64,000 nucleotides of DNA from Photobacterium alginatilyticum. GTDB taxonomy: Bacteria > Pseudomonadota > Gammaproteobacteria > Enterobacterales > Vibrionaceae. The stretch covers positions 1 to 64,000 of the forward strand of contig NZ_RSEJ01000020.1 in NCBI RefSeq assembly GCF_009910675.1, in the 5' to 3' direction. A program made the position numbers and the translations under genes. Below are positions 25,477 through 34,067 of this stretch, piece after piece. The stretch's first letter is position 1; each line of letters begins with the position of its first letter. The notes under the pieces are model-generated. The model had not been told where the DNA came from, ran no database searches, and saw only the letters and a list, made by a program, of their open reading frames with translations.

Positions 25477-26973
25477 ATGTACAGGAAATCGCTAGGGCTA
25501 TTAGTTAGCCTTTTGTTGGCTGGGTGTGGTGGTGGCGGAGGTGATAACCAGTTTGCCAAGGATAGCTACCCGACACAGAGTTGCCCTTCTAATATGACTT
25601 GTGACTTCATGAAAGCGCCTAAAGACTATAACAATCCTAATGGTGAGCAGGTTGATATTTACTATGGTGTGCACAAAGCTCTAGATCCTGCCAACCGGAT
25701 TGGTTCATTGATTCTTAACTTTGGTGGTCCGAGTGCTGAGGCGGTGGGTGGGGCTGGGTACATGGTCGAGAAGGAATTGCCAAAGGAAATCCTGGATCGT
25801 TTTGATATTGTTGGCATGGATCCTCGCGGTACCGGTCAGAGTGCTTTTGCCAAAGAGTTAACTGACTGTGCCGTTGCGCAAAGCAATAAACAGGGCGATT
25901 GTTCTGCTACTTATTCTCAAGTTGCGCCATTTTTAGGTAGTAACACTGTTGTGAAAGATATGGATATGCTGCGGAACCTGCTAGGCGATGAAAAGCTGAC
26001 GTTCCTGGGTTATTCATACGGTACTCGGCTTGGTTCACTGTATGCGTACACTTTCCCTGAAAGAGTGCGTGCAATTGTACTTGATTCACCGATGTCGCCG
26101 ATGGCTGAGAATAATGTTGAGCTAAGAGTCGGTAATACTGCCGGGTATGATAAAGTGGCGGCTTTCCGTTTAGACTATGCAACCTATCCTAATCGGGAAA
26201 CTCGTTATCAACATGTTGTTGATAGCTTGTTTTCTTCTACAATGTCTTATGTAGCAAATGATGGTGCAATGCTTAGCCTTCGTGATGGCATTTCTGTGAT
26301 GAATTTGACCGTAGCACGAGAACATTTTGGTGATTGGCAGAAAATTGATGATGGGCTAGAAAATTTGCTGGATTATGACAACGCTTCTAGTTTACTCAAT
26401 GAGTTATCTACTAATGGTTTTAAATCTTCACGATCTCGCTATTCGAGTTCGGAAGATTCATTACGCGGAAGTGCTTTGTTTAAGGCTGTGGTATGTACTG
26501 ATGAAAGGTCTCCATTGACAGATGGTGAATTACTCGCATCCGAATATCGTTACAAAAGTGCATCATCCCTTTACGGTTCGTTGACTTACCATAGTACTTC
26601 AGAATTATGTAAGGGGTGGTCAGCACAGCGCGATCCTATTCCGGCTGTTACAGATATGGCTTCGGCGCTTGGAGGTAAGCAAATTCTTATTATTGGTGGC
26701 CAATATGATCCGGCAACACCATACACCTGGACTGAGGAGATGGCTGCGAGCTTTGGTGCTTCGGCCTCAAAGATAATGGTTGATAATTATGTTGATCATG
26801 GTTTCAGCTACAGCAATATTAGCTGTGTTGACCAAAAGACAACTGCATATCTGCTGGATCCTGACACCAAGGTTGCTGAAGAGACATGTGATGCAAGTGC
26901 ACTTTCACAGAATAAGTCATTTATGATTGCTCCTGACACTTCGCATCCTGCCAAAGATGTTATTGGTTGGTAA
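25477..26973 (+). CDS. Alpha/beta-hydrolase lipoprotein, S33 aminopeptidase-like
   Basis: A lipoprotein signal ends in LLLAGC (Cys17), so the protein should be attached to a membrane. The fold is that of secreted tripeptidyl-aminopeptidase-like hydrolases (peptidase family S33): oxyanion loop LNFGGPSAEA, DPRGTGQS, nucleophile GYSYGTR, Asp in GGQYDPATPYTW and His in VDHGFSY. Eight or more cysteines suggest disulfides. The ATG at 25477 follows AAGGAA; an upstream ATG lacks support. Compared with neighbours the gene is AT-richer with more TTA and AAT codons, suggesting later acquisition. The substrate is unknown. Confidence 0.8.
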   Translation: MYRKSLGLLVSLLLAGCGGGGGDNQFAKDSYPTQSCPSNMTCDFMKAPKDYNNPNGEQVDIYYGVHKALDPANRIGSLILNFGGPSAEAVGGAGYMVEKELPKEILDRFDIVGMDPRGTGQSAFAKELTDCAVAQSNKQGDCSATYSQVAPFLGSNTVVKDMDMLRNLLGDEKLTFLGYSYGTRLGSLYAYTFPERVRAIVLDSPMSPMAENNVELRVGNTAGYDKVAAFRLDYATYPNRETRYQHVVDSLFSSTMSYVANDGAMLSLRDGISVMNLTVAREHFGDWQKIDDGLENLLDYDNASSLLNELSTNGFKSSRSRYSSSEDSLRGSALFKAVVCTDERSPLTDGELLASEYRYKSASSLYGSLTYHSTSELCKGWSAQRDPIPAVTDMASALGGKQILIIGGQYDPATPYTWTEEMAASFGASASKIMVDNYVDHGFSYSNISCVDQKTTAYLLDPDTKVAEETCDASALSQNKSFMIAPDTSHPAKDVIGW

Positions 26974-27000
26974 TTAAATCGGATAACAAAGTTGTTACTC

Positions 27001-27025
27001 AGCCTGCCTTAGTGCAGGCTGTTTA
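27001..27025 (+). terminator. Terminator after the lipoprotein hydrolase
   Basis: AGCCTGC-CTTAGT-GCAGGCT followed by GTTTAGTTTA; also lies at the end of cutC. Confidence 0.65.
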
Positions 27026-27036
27026 GTTTATTGTTA

Positions 27037-27777
27037 TTACTTTAATGAGCGATAAACCGCAGCGATTTTTTCATCAGAAGTGACAGGGATTGTAAAGTCA
27101 TCGACATTGCTGCTGCCCATATGGGCCTGATTTGCATACTGAAGCATCTGGCTTGGCCGGGTGCTTTTCCCTGACAGATGTATTTCCTTTACTCCGCTTA
27201 TTCGAACAATTTCGGTAACATTGTCTGCCGTGATACCGGCACCAGCCATAATACTGAGATTGGAGCCACAGTAGTTGACCATCTCTGCTAGCATTTCAGC
27301 ACCATCCAGGGCATTGGCCTGCAAACCAGAGGTAAGTACTCGCTCGCAACCTGTGCTCATGATGCTATCAAGGGCGGTCATCGGGTCAATGCACTGGTCA
27401 ATAGCACGGTGGAAGGTTACTCCCAGCCCGCCGGCTTCCTTTATCAAACTGCGCAGACAGTCTTCGTCTACCAGGCTGTGGGCATCGAGCACACCGACGA
27501 CTACGCCTTGTAAGCCAGCCTGTTTGGCGGCATGAGTGTCTGCCAGCATGATTTCTATATCATCACTCGAAAATAAAAAATCCCCCTGGCGTGGCCGAAT
27601 CATGGCATAGACGGGAATCGAGGCGTGCCTGGCTGCTTGTTTCATGAAACCGGTACTTGGAGTCAGGCCGCCGAGTGCAAGAGACGAGCAGAGCTCGATA
27701 CGTGTTGCGCCGCCTTGCTGGGCGTAATGCAGCGATTCGATATTATCGATACAAACTTCTAGGTGTTGAATTTTCAT
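27037..27777 (-). CDS. cutC: CutC family protein
   Basis: CutC proteins are TIM-barrel cytoplasmic proteins named for a copper phenotype in E. coli, though direct copper handling is disputed. Family motifs are present: LEVCIDNIESLHYAQQGGA, RIELCSSLALGGLTPS, IRPRQGDF and IMAGAGI. The 246 residues match the family. The ribosome-binding site is weak. It converges with the hydrolase gene. Confidence 0.93.
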   Translation of the reverse strand: MKIQHLEVCIDNIESLHYAQQGGATRIELCSSLALGGLTPSTGFMKQAARHASIPVYAMIRPRQGDFLFSSDDIEIMLADTHAAKQAGLQGVVVGVLDAHSLVDEDCLRSLIKEAGGLGVTFHRAIDQCIDPMTALDSIMSTGCERVLTSGLQANALDGAEMLAEMVNYCGSNLSIMAGAGITADNVTEIVRISGVKEIHLSGKSTRPSQMLQYANQAHMGSSNVDDFTIPVTSDEKIAAVYRSLK

Positions 27778-27861
27778 GACGGTTAATCAGGGCTGTAGAT
27801 GATGGAAGCAGTGTAGTGGATCTTTGCTTGCCGGAGGATTAATCAGATCAACAATATGAAG

Positions 27862-27917
27862 AGATAAGAGATAAGAGATAAGAGATAAGAGATAAGGGAT
27901 AAGGGATAAGGGATAAG
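27862..27917. repeat. Eight tandem copies of a seven-base repeat
   Basis: Five AGATAAG units are followed by three GGATAAG units without interruption (56 bases), between cutC and the peroxiredoxin terminator. The seven-base period and the block change from A to G at the first position show recent slippage expansion. No coding frame crosses it. Confidence 0.95.
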
Positions 27918-27922
27918 AGAAA

Positions 27923-27948
27923 CAAAAAGGGCCCGGTGTGTCCGGGCC
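27923..27948 (-). terminator. Terminator after the peroxiredoxin gene
   Basis: On the minus strand GGCCCGG and CCGGGCC pair around five bases and are followed by CTTTTTG. It lies about 90 bases beyond the peroxiredoxin stop codon. Confidence 0.8.
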
Positions 27949-28007
27949 TCATTCTATTTTTGCCTATTGGCTGACTTTGGCTTTACGCTATTGCGTTTGT
28001 TGCCTAA

Positions 28008-28031
28008 TTAACACCGTGAGCATGGTGTTAA
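28008..28031 (-). other. Hairpin just after the peroxiredoxin stop codon
   Basis: TTAACACC and GGTGTTAA form an eight-pair stem with an eight-base loop, seven bases past the stop. No T run follows; it may stabilise the mRNA end. Confidence 0.45.
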
Positions 28032-28038
28032 TGGGTAA

Positions 28039-28647
28039 TTACTTACCTAGGTCTGCAGTGTGCTCAGATAGGTAGTCAGCAACACCTTTTGGTGATGCAT
28101 CCATACCAGCTTTGCCTTCTTCCCACTGTGCCGGGCAAACTTCACCGTTCTTCTGGTGGAAGTTTAGTGCGTCAACCATGCGTAGCATTTCATCGATGTT
28201 ACGTCCTAGTGGTAGGTCGTTAACTACCTGGTGACGTACAAGACCGTCTTCGTCGATTAGGAAAGAACCGCGGAAAGCAACGCCTGCTTCTGGGTGCTCT
28301 ACATCGTACGCTTTGCAGATTTCGTGCTTAACGTCAGCGATTAGAGGGTACTTAACCTGACCGATGCCGCCGTCTTCAACAGCAGTGTTACGCCATGCAT
28401 TGTGAGAGAACTGAGAATCGATAGAAACACCGATTACTTCAACGCCTTTTGCCTGGAAATCTTCGAAACGCTTGTCGAAAGCGATTAGCTCAGATGGGCA
28501 AACGAAAGTGAAGTCTAGTGGGTAGAAGAAAACTACCGCTTTTTTACCTTTAGTAAACTCTGCAAAGTTGAAGTTCTCAACGATTTCGCCGTTACCTAGA
28601 ACAGCTGCAGCAGTAAAATCTGGTGCTTGACGACCTACTAGTACCAT
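28039..28647 (-). CDS. 2-Cys peroxiredoxin (Prx2-type)
   Basis: A typical 2-Cys peroxiredoxin that reduces hydrogen peroxide and organic peroxides. The peroxidatic Cys lies in FYPLDFTFVCPSE and the resolving Cys in GEVCPAQW near the C-terminus. The 202 residues match AhpC/Prx1-type enzymes, and no ahpF reductase gene is adjacent. AGGAGC upstream of the ATG is a strong ribosome-binding site. It is divergent from an OxyR2-type regulator, the arrangement described for Vibrio vulnificus prx2-oxyR2 (recalled). Confidence 0.93.
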   Translation of the reverse strand: MVLVGRQAPDFTAAAVLGNGEIVENFNFAEFTKGKKAVVFFYPLDFTFVCPSELIAFDKRFEDFQAKGVEVIGVSIDSQFSHNAWRNTAVEDGGIGQVKYPLIADVKHEICKAYDVEHPEAGVAFRGSFLIDEDGLVRHQVVNDLPLGRNIDEMLRMVDALNFHQKNGEVCPAQWEEGKAGMDASPKGVADYLSEHTADLGK

Positions 28648-28778
28648 TATGGTGCTCCTGAAATATTCGGTTGTTGCCGACCTTCTTGGTTGGCTCCGTG
28701 TTTGGACGAGACAAACTATAACGAAACTGTTAGATTGGAAAAAGCGGAATAAATAGATTGATGTAATCGAAAAATGCG

Positions 28779-29675
28779 ATGAATAAATTTCCTTCTCTCA
28801 AGCAGCTACATTATTTAGTAACTTTATTTGAAACCCGTCATTTTGGTGAAGCTGCCAAGAAGTGCTTTGTCAGTCAGTCGACATTAAGCTCGGGGGTTCA
28901 GAACCTCGAGGAACTCATTGGTTGCCAGCTTATCGAGCGTGATAACAAGTCTCTGGTGTTTACCTCTATGGGTGAAGACGTAGTGATCCGAAGCCGGGAA
29001 CTGCTTGCCCGCAGTCAGGACTTGATGGAACTGTCAAATTGTACCGGTGACGGTATGGACGGTCAGCTGCGGGTCGGCTGTATTCCCACCATTGCTCCCT
29101 TCTTATTGTGTGACCTTGTCCAGGAAGTGAACCGCCTGCACCCAAGCCTTAACCTGTTATTGCGTGAAGATACGACCACCAACCTGCTGGCTGCCCTCCG
29201 CAATGGCGAGATGGACGTACTGATATTGGCACTGCCGGTTGAAATCAACGGAATGCACAGTCAGACAGTGGGGCGTGATGCCTTCAAGATGGTTATCAGC
29301 AAGAATCAGGCGGAGCAGGTCAATGTGCCGTTACGCTATGCGGACTTACCGGATGAGTCGGTCTTTTTGCTAGAGAAAGAGCACTGCCTGACTGAGCACG
29401 CAGTTTCTGCCTGTAAGCTGACCAGTAAGGAGAAGATAAATCCGTTTACAGCCACTAGCCTACATACCTTAGTTCAAATGGTTGCGAATGGATTGGGGAC
29501 GACCTTCATTCCACAGATGGCCATCGATCATGGGATTTTGGATAATCAGAACCTGGTGATCATTGAACCGCCTGGCCAGGAGGCTTACCGAGAAATCGGC
29601 CTTGTCTGGCGTCCTACCTCGAGCCGCAGTCGTACCTTCCATCGACTTGCCGAGATTGTTGAGGGGCTTTTGTAG
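28779..29675 (+). CDS. oxyR: LysR-family peroxide sensor, OxyR2 type
   Basis: An N-terminal LysR helix-turn-helix (residues 6-65, HFGEAAKKCFVSQSTLSSGV) is followed by an OxyR-type redox domain with Cys203 and Cys212 nine residues apart (EHCLTEHAVSAC), as in E. coli Cys199/Cys208. The residue two before the sensing Cys is Glu201, where E. coli OxyR has Gly; in V. vulnificus a Glu here marks the peroxide-hypersensitive OxyR2 (recalled). It is divergent from the peroxiredoxin gene with 131 bases between, so mutual regulation is very likely. I see no clean ATAG-type OxyR box by eye. Confidence 0.88.
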   Translation: MNKFPSLKQLHYLVTLFETRHFGEAAKKCFVSQSTLSSGVQNLEELIGCQLIERDNKSLVFTSMGEDVVIRSRELLARSQDLMELSNCTGDGMDGQLRVGCIPTIAPFLLCDLVQEVNRLHPSLNLLLREDTTTNLLAALRNGEMDVLILALPVEINGMHSQTVGRDAFKMVISKNQAEQVNVPLRYADLPDESVFLLEKEHCLTEHAVSACKLTSKEKINPFTATSLHTLVQMVANGLGTTFIPQMAIDHGILDNQNLVIIEPPGQEAYREIGLVWRPTSSRSRTFHRLAEIVEGLL

Positions 29676-29688
29676 CCTTACCGACAAT

Positions 29689-29722
29689 GTGCTGGCAGAT
29701 TTTTCGTTCTGTCAGCACTTTA
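29689..29722 (+). terminator. Terminator after the oxyR-type gene
   Basis: GTGCTGGCAG and CTGTCAGCAC form ten pairs (one G-T) around a T-rich loop, followed by TTTATT. Confidence 0.7.
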
Positions 29723-30276
29723 TTCTAAATCCTGCACTTCAAGCGATATATTTAAATCCCATTTTTTCCTTTATAAACAAGGCGTTTTGTAGGTTTATTC
29801 TGTTTCGTTTTGCGAATAAATGAAATTGATTGATTACGCAACTATTCCACCAATGTATAAAAATGGTTTCACACTGTTGAATAACTGGTTGTTATTTAAT
29901 CGATAGTAGCCCGTGTTTAGCTCATTGCCATGTTTGAAACGCCTTTTTACACAGAGGTTTGAATTGGCTTGTTTTGTAATTTAATTACGTAACTGGTTAC
30001 ATTTTGCCGCCAATTTGTCTTTCCTGCTAAAAACCGAGTATTTCCCTGAAAATTGTTTTAATTCAGTGTTTTGAGTTATTGCTCTATTTTGATTAAGCTG
30101 TTGATTTTAAAGAGGTAGATGGTCAATGTTCTTTAGCCTCGTAAACGGGGTTATTTGCAATTGCCAATTTGTTGCGGCAACGTAAATAAAGCGTTAAGAC
30201 AACGGGTGTCAGAATAACCCTGATACTGACTGCTGATAAAAGTGGTGATTAAGTTACAGCTGCAAGGGAGCGAAAA
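29723..30276. other. Long AT-rich leader region of aceB
   Basis: About 550 bases without a supported gene. It contains the HexR-like site at 29975-29989, a second palindrome abutting it, and several AT-rich promoter-like stretches. A weak hairpin (GCCTCGT/ACGGGGT near 30136-30152) is followed by TATTT and could end a short RNA, but I cannot show one. Confidence 0.5.
29975..29989. promoter_or_regulatory. HexR-like operator upstream of aceBA
   Basis: TGTAATTTAATTACG matches 13 of 15 positions of the HexR consensus TGTAATTAAATTACA known from Shewanella and other gammaproteobacteria. It is directly followed by another imperfect palindrome, GTAACTGGTTAC (29989-30000). HexR is reported to activate glyoxylate shunt genes and repress sugar breakdown. 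Confidence 0.65.
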
Positions 30277-31890
30277 ATGACGGATACACAAACGCCACCT
30301 AACCATGAAGTAAAGCTATCTCTGCAAACGCTATTAACTGAGCAGCAGAAAGAGATTTTAAGTGAAGATGCCTTTCAGTTCGTGGAGCGATTGGTGCAGC
30401 GCTTTGCGTCACGTATCCCGGAGCTGATGGCTGCCCGAGAGCGTCGTCAGCTGGCTATAGATGCCGGCGGCTTACCGGACTTTCTCGAAGATACCGCTGA
30501 TATTCGCGCTGGGAATTGGACCATCCGTAATATCCCGGACGATCTCCAGGATCGCCGGGTTGAAATTACCGGGCCGGTTGATCGCAAGATGGTGATCAAT
30601 GCTCTTAATGCCAACGTCAAAGTGTTCATGGCTGACTTTGAAGACTCGTTTGCACCGGCCTGGGATGAAGTATTGGAAGGCCAGCGAAACCTGCGCGATG
30701 CCGTCAACGGCACGATTGCCTATACCAATTCGGAAACAGGGAAGGAGTATCAGCTCGGTGATGATCCGGCTGTTTTGATTTGCCGGGTCCGGGGCCTTCA
30801 TCTGCCGGAGAAGCACCTGTTGTGGCAGGGCGAGCCAATTCCCGGATCTTTATTTGATTTTGCCTTGTACTTTTACCATAACTACAAGCAGTTATTGGCA
30901 AAAGGCAGCGGCCCTTACTTTTATCTTCCCAAGCTGCAGGCCTACCAGGAGGCAGCGTGGTGGAGCGATGTATTTAGCTTTACCGAAGATGAGTTTGGTT
31001 TGCCGCGAGGGACGATAAAAGCCACGGTGCTGATAGAAACGCTGCCGGCGGTATTTGAGATGGATGAGATCCTATACAGCCTGAAAGATCATATTGTCGG
31101 TCTGAACTGCGGGCGCTGGGACTATATCTTTAGCTACATCAAAACACTGCGAAACCACCCGGATCGGATTTTGCCGGACCGCCAGGTGGTGACGATGGAG
31201 AAACCGTTTCTGAACGCATATTCCCGGTTGCTGGTCCGTACCTGTCACCGCCGAGGCGCGTTTGCAATGGGAGGAATGGCCGCCTTTATCCCGTCGAAAG
31301 ATCCGGAGCGCAATGAATGGGTGCTCAACAAGATCCAAACCGACAAGGCACTGGAAGCCAACAACGGCCATGATGGCACCTGGGTTGCCCATCCTGGCCT
31401 GGCAGATACGGCCCGTGCCATTTTCGATGACACATTGGGCATAAGGCAAAACCAGCTGGATGTCAGTCGCGAAGACGACGCGCCGATTACTGCTGAGGAA
31501 TTATTGGCACCGTGTGACGGGGACCGGACCGATGAGGGCATGCGCCATAACATTCGAGTCGCGGTGCAATACATTGAAGCCTGGATTTCCGGCAACGGCT
31601 GCGTGCCAATTTATGGTCTGATGGAAGATGCTGCCACGGCAGAAATCTCCCGGGCGTCGATTTGGCAGTGGATCAAGCACGGTAAGGCATTGAGCAATGG
31701 GGAAGTGGTTACCAAGTCCTTATTTGAGCAGATGCTAAGCGAAGAAATGGTCGTGCTCGAACAGGAGTTGGGCACTGACATGTTCAATCAGGGGCAATAC
31801 CAGGAAGCGGCGATGTTGATGTCGCAGTTAACGACCAGTGACGAGCTCGTGAACTTCCTGACCCTGCCCGGTTATGAGTATCTGAAGTAG
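30277..31890 (+). CDS. aceB: Malate synthase A
   Basis: AceB condenses glyoxylate with acetyl-CoA to malate in the glyoxylate shunt. The 537 residues match isoform A. Family motifs are visible: VFMADFEDSFAPAW, RVRGLHLPEKH, ATVLIETLPAVFEMDEI and GLNCGRWDYIFSYIK, with the catalytic Asp in the later CDGDRTDEGMRHN region probable. The gene is preceded by a long leader with a HexR-like site and by AGGGAG at correct distance. aceA follows after 131 bases. Confidence 0.98.
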   Translation: MTDTQTPPNHEVKLSLQTLLTEQQKEILSEDAFQFVERLVQRFASRIPELMAARERRQLAIDAGGLPDFLEDTADIRAGNWTIRNIPDDLQDRRVEITGPVDRKMVINALNANVKVFMADFEDSFAPAWDEVLEGQRNLRDAVNGTIAYTNSETGKEYQLGDDPAVLICRVRGLHLPEKHLLWQGEPIPGSLFDFALYFYHNYKQLLAKGSGPYFYLPKLQAYQEAAWWSDVFSFTEDEFGLPRGTIKATVLIETLPAVFEMDEILYSLKDHIVGLNCGRWDYIFSYIKTLRNHPDRILPDRQVVTMEKPFLNAYSRLLVRTCHRRGAFAMGGMAAFIPSKDPERNEWVLNKIQTDKALEANNGHDGTWVAHPGLADTARAIFDDTLGIRQNQLDVSREDDAPITAEELLAPCDGDRTDEGMRHNIRVAVQYIEAWISGNGCVPIYGLMEDAATAEISRASIWQWIKHGKALSNGEVVTKSLFEQMLSEEMVVLEQELGTDMFNQGQYQEAAMLMSQLTTSDELVNFLTLPGYEYLK

Positions 31891-32021
31891 CAGAATGACA
31901 GTAAAAAACGGGCAACTGCTTGTTGTGTTGTTGGCAGTGCCTGAACAAGCCTGAGAAAAGAAGTCTACCGATAACGAAAACGTTAAACGGATTATCGCCA
32001 AATGAAACGAGGGACATCATT

Positions 32022-33326
32022 ATGACATTGACTCGCCAGCAACAAATTGAAGCTATTGAAAAAGATTGGGCTGAGAATCCACGTTGGAAAAACGTAAAGC
32101 GTACCTATACAGCCGAAGAGGTGATTAACCTGCGTGGTTCTTTTGCACCGGCCAACACAATCGCTCAGCGCGGCGCTGACAAGCTTTGGGATCTGGTCAA
32201 TGGTTCGGCGAAGAAAGGATATGTAAATTGCCTGGGGGCGCTGACCGGTGGTCAGGCGGTCCAGCAGGCGAAAGCCGGTATAGAGGCCATTTATCTGTCA
32301 GGGTGGCAGGTTGCTGCCGATAACAACACGGCTTCGACCATGTACCCTGATCAGTCATTGTATCCGGTTGACTCGGTGCCGGCAGTGGTGAAACGCATCA
32401 ACAATTCCTTCCGCCGTGCTGACCAGATCCAGTGGTCGAACGGTGGTAGCCCGGAAGACGGTATTGATTACTTCCTGCCGATTGTTGCCGATGCCGAGGC
32501 CGGTTTTGGTGGCGTTCTCAATGCCTACGAGCTGATGCGCAATATGATTGATGCTGGTGCCGCAGGGGTGCACTTCGAAGACCAGCTGGCATCGGTGAAG
32601 AAATGTGGTCATATGGGCGGCAAGGTACTGGTCCCTACCCAGGAGGCGGTACAGAAACTCGTGGCAGCCCGCTTGGCGGCGGATGTGGCAGGCACGACCA
32701 CGCTGGTCATTGCCCGAACTGATGCCAATGCGGCTGACTTGCTGACCTCTGACTGCGACCCGTATGACAAGGACTTTATTGAAGGCGAGCGTACCGCTGA
32801 AGGTTTTTACCGGGTTCGCGCCGGTATTGACCAGGCGATTGCCCGTGGCCTGGCCTATGCTCCGTATGCAGATTTGATCTGGTGTGAAACGGCAACGCCT
32901 TGTCTCGAAGAGGCGCGCAAGTTCGCCGAAGCGATTCATGAGCAATACCCGGATCAGTTGCTTGCCTACAACTGTTCGCCATCGTTTAACTGGGAGAAAA
33001 ACCTGGACGCTGAAACTATCGCCAAGTTCCAGCAGGAACTGGCTGATATGGGTTACAAGTACCAGTTTATTACGCTGGCAGGCATCCATAACATGTGGTT
33101 CAACATGTTCGAGCTGGCTCACGACTATGCCCAGGGTGAAGGCATGCGTCACTACGTCGAGAAAGTACAGCGTCCTGAGTTCGAGGCGGCTGAGAAGGGC
33201 TACACCTTCGTTGCTCACCAGCAGGAGGTCGGCACCGGTTATTTCGATAAGATGACCAATACCATTCAGGGAGGTCAGTCTTCCGTGACGGCTCTGACAG
33301 GCTCGACAGAGGAAGATCAGTTTTAA
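32022..33326 (+). CDS. aceA: Isocitrate lyase
   Basis: AceA splits isocitrate into glyoxylate and succinate. The catalytic loop KKCGHMGGKVL and the metal-binding VADAEAGFGG are present, and 434 residues equals E. coli AceA. The ATG at 32022 follows GAGGG; upstream in-frame codons are not part of the family. It is second in aceBA. The aceK kinase/phosphatase gene that follows in enterics is absent; a terminator comes next. Confidence 0.98.
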   Translation: MTLTRQQQIEAIEKDWAENPRWKNVKRTYTAEEVINLRGSFAPANTIAQRGADKLWDLVNGSAKKGYVNCLGALTGGQAVQQAKAGIEAIYLSGWQVAADNNTASTMYPDQSLYPVDSVPAVVKRINNSFRRADQIQWSNGGSPEDGIDYFLPIVADAEAGFGGVLNAYELMRNMIDAGAAGVHFEDQLASVKKCGHMGGKVLVPTQEAVQKLVAARLAADVAGTTTLVIARTDANAADLLTSDCDPYDKDFIEGERTAEGFYRVRAGIDQAIARGLAYAPYADLIWCETATPCLEEARKFAEAIHEQYPDQLLAYNCSPSFNWEKNLDAETIAKFQQELADMGYKYQFITLAGIHNMWFNMFELAHDYAQGEGMRHYVEKVQRPEFEAAEKGYTFVAHQQEVGTGYFDKMTNTIQGGQSSVTALTGSTEEDQF

Positions 33327-33438
33327 ATTCGTTTTATCCTAGCAACTCGTTGTTATTTTGGGGTTATCCGTAGCTATTGCTGCAGAGATTGATGTGACAC
33401 ATAACAATAGAAAGACCTCTTCTTATGTTATGACCTCG

Positions 33439-33464
33439 GGAGCGCTTTGGCGCTCCTTTTTTTT
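33439..33464 (+). terminator. Terminator after aceA
   Basis: GGAGCGC-TTTG-GCGCTCC followed by eight T. It lies 112 bases past the stop codon. Confidence 0.88.
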
Positions 33465-33476
33465 ATCTGCTGGGGG

Positions 33477-34061
33477 CTATTGCTGAGAACGGTAAGTGTG
33501 TGTCGCCCGGATCACTTGCGGGTAAATGGCATGGAATTGCTGCTCAAGGCTGTTGTAATGCCTGTCTATCAGCACTGGGCAATTCGCTAACTGGTGTAGT
33601 TTGGGGCGCCGGAGAGCCATTCGTTCCAGCGCTGTGGTGATCGTGTCTTGCTCCCGGTACTGCAGCAACCATTGTTGCTGCCACATACGCGACATGGTCA
33701 GTCGATAGCTGTCGGGCAGGTTATCCTGATACTGTTCAACCTGTTGCCGGGCCTGTGAGACGAAATCCGGTAGCGCAAGGGGATGATAGAGCGGCCAGTG
33801 TTTGGCCAGAAAGTGATCCCAGGCAATATCGAGGGCAATACCGCTAACGCGCCTGGTATCTTTAGTGAAGAGCTGCCGGCATTGCAGCACTTCAGGCATG
33901 GCGTCGATATAACTGTCAACAAAACGGTGGAGCTTGATGCCGTCAGCTACCGCCAGGGGATACTGGTGATAGGGATCGCCGCGGACAAAATCAGCCAATA
34001 AATTGCCCGCCATATGGCTGCAGCAGCGATCGGCAAGGTGGAGATGCGCAAGAAAATTCAT
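33477..34061 (-). CDS. acpH: Acyl carrier protein phosphodiesterase
   Basis: AcpH removes the phosphopantetheine arm from acyl carrier protein. The N-terminus MNFLAHLHLADRCCSHMAGNLLADFVRG is nearly the family pattern, and IALDIAWDHFLAKHW contains the conserved Asp and His of the HD-like metal site. At 194 residues it matches E. coli AcpH. AGGA lies just upstream of the ATG, and the gene follows the CBS-domain gene by six bases. Confidence 0.93.
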   Translation of the reverse strand: MNFLAHLHLADRCCSHMAGNLLADFVRGDPYHQYPLAVADGIKLHRFVDSYIDAMPEVLQCRQLFTKDTRRVSGIALDIAWDHFLAKHWPLYHPLALPDFVSQARQQVEQYQDNLPDSYRLTMSRMWQQQWLLQYREQDTITTALERMALRRPKLHQLANCPVLIDRHYNSLEQQFHAIYPQVIRATHTYRSQQ

Positions 34062-34067
34062 ACCATC

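Noticed and set aside
27862..27917. Possible CRISPR array
   Set aside because: The units are seven bases long with no spacers; it is a simple tandem repeat.
28648..28778. OxyR binding site between the peroxiredoxin and oxyR-type genes
   Set aside because: Partial ATAG/AATC symmetry is seen near 28755-28770, but it does not match the four-part OxyR pattern well.
32355..33218. A 287-codon antisense frame in aceA
   Set aside because: Mirror of a highly conserved enzyme; no ribosome-binding site and no known motif.
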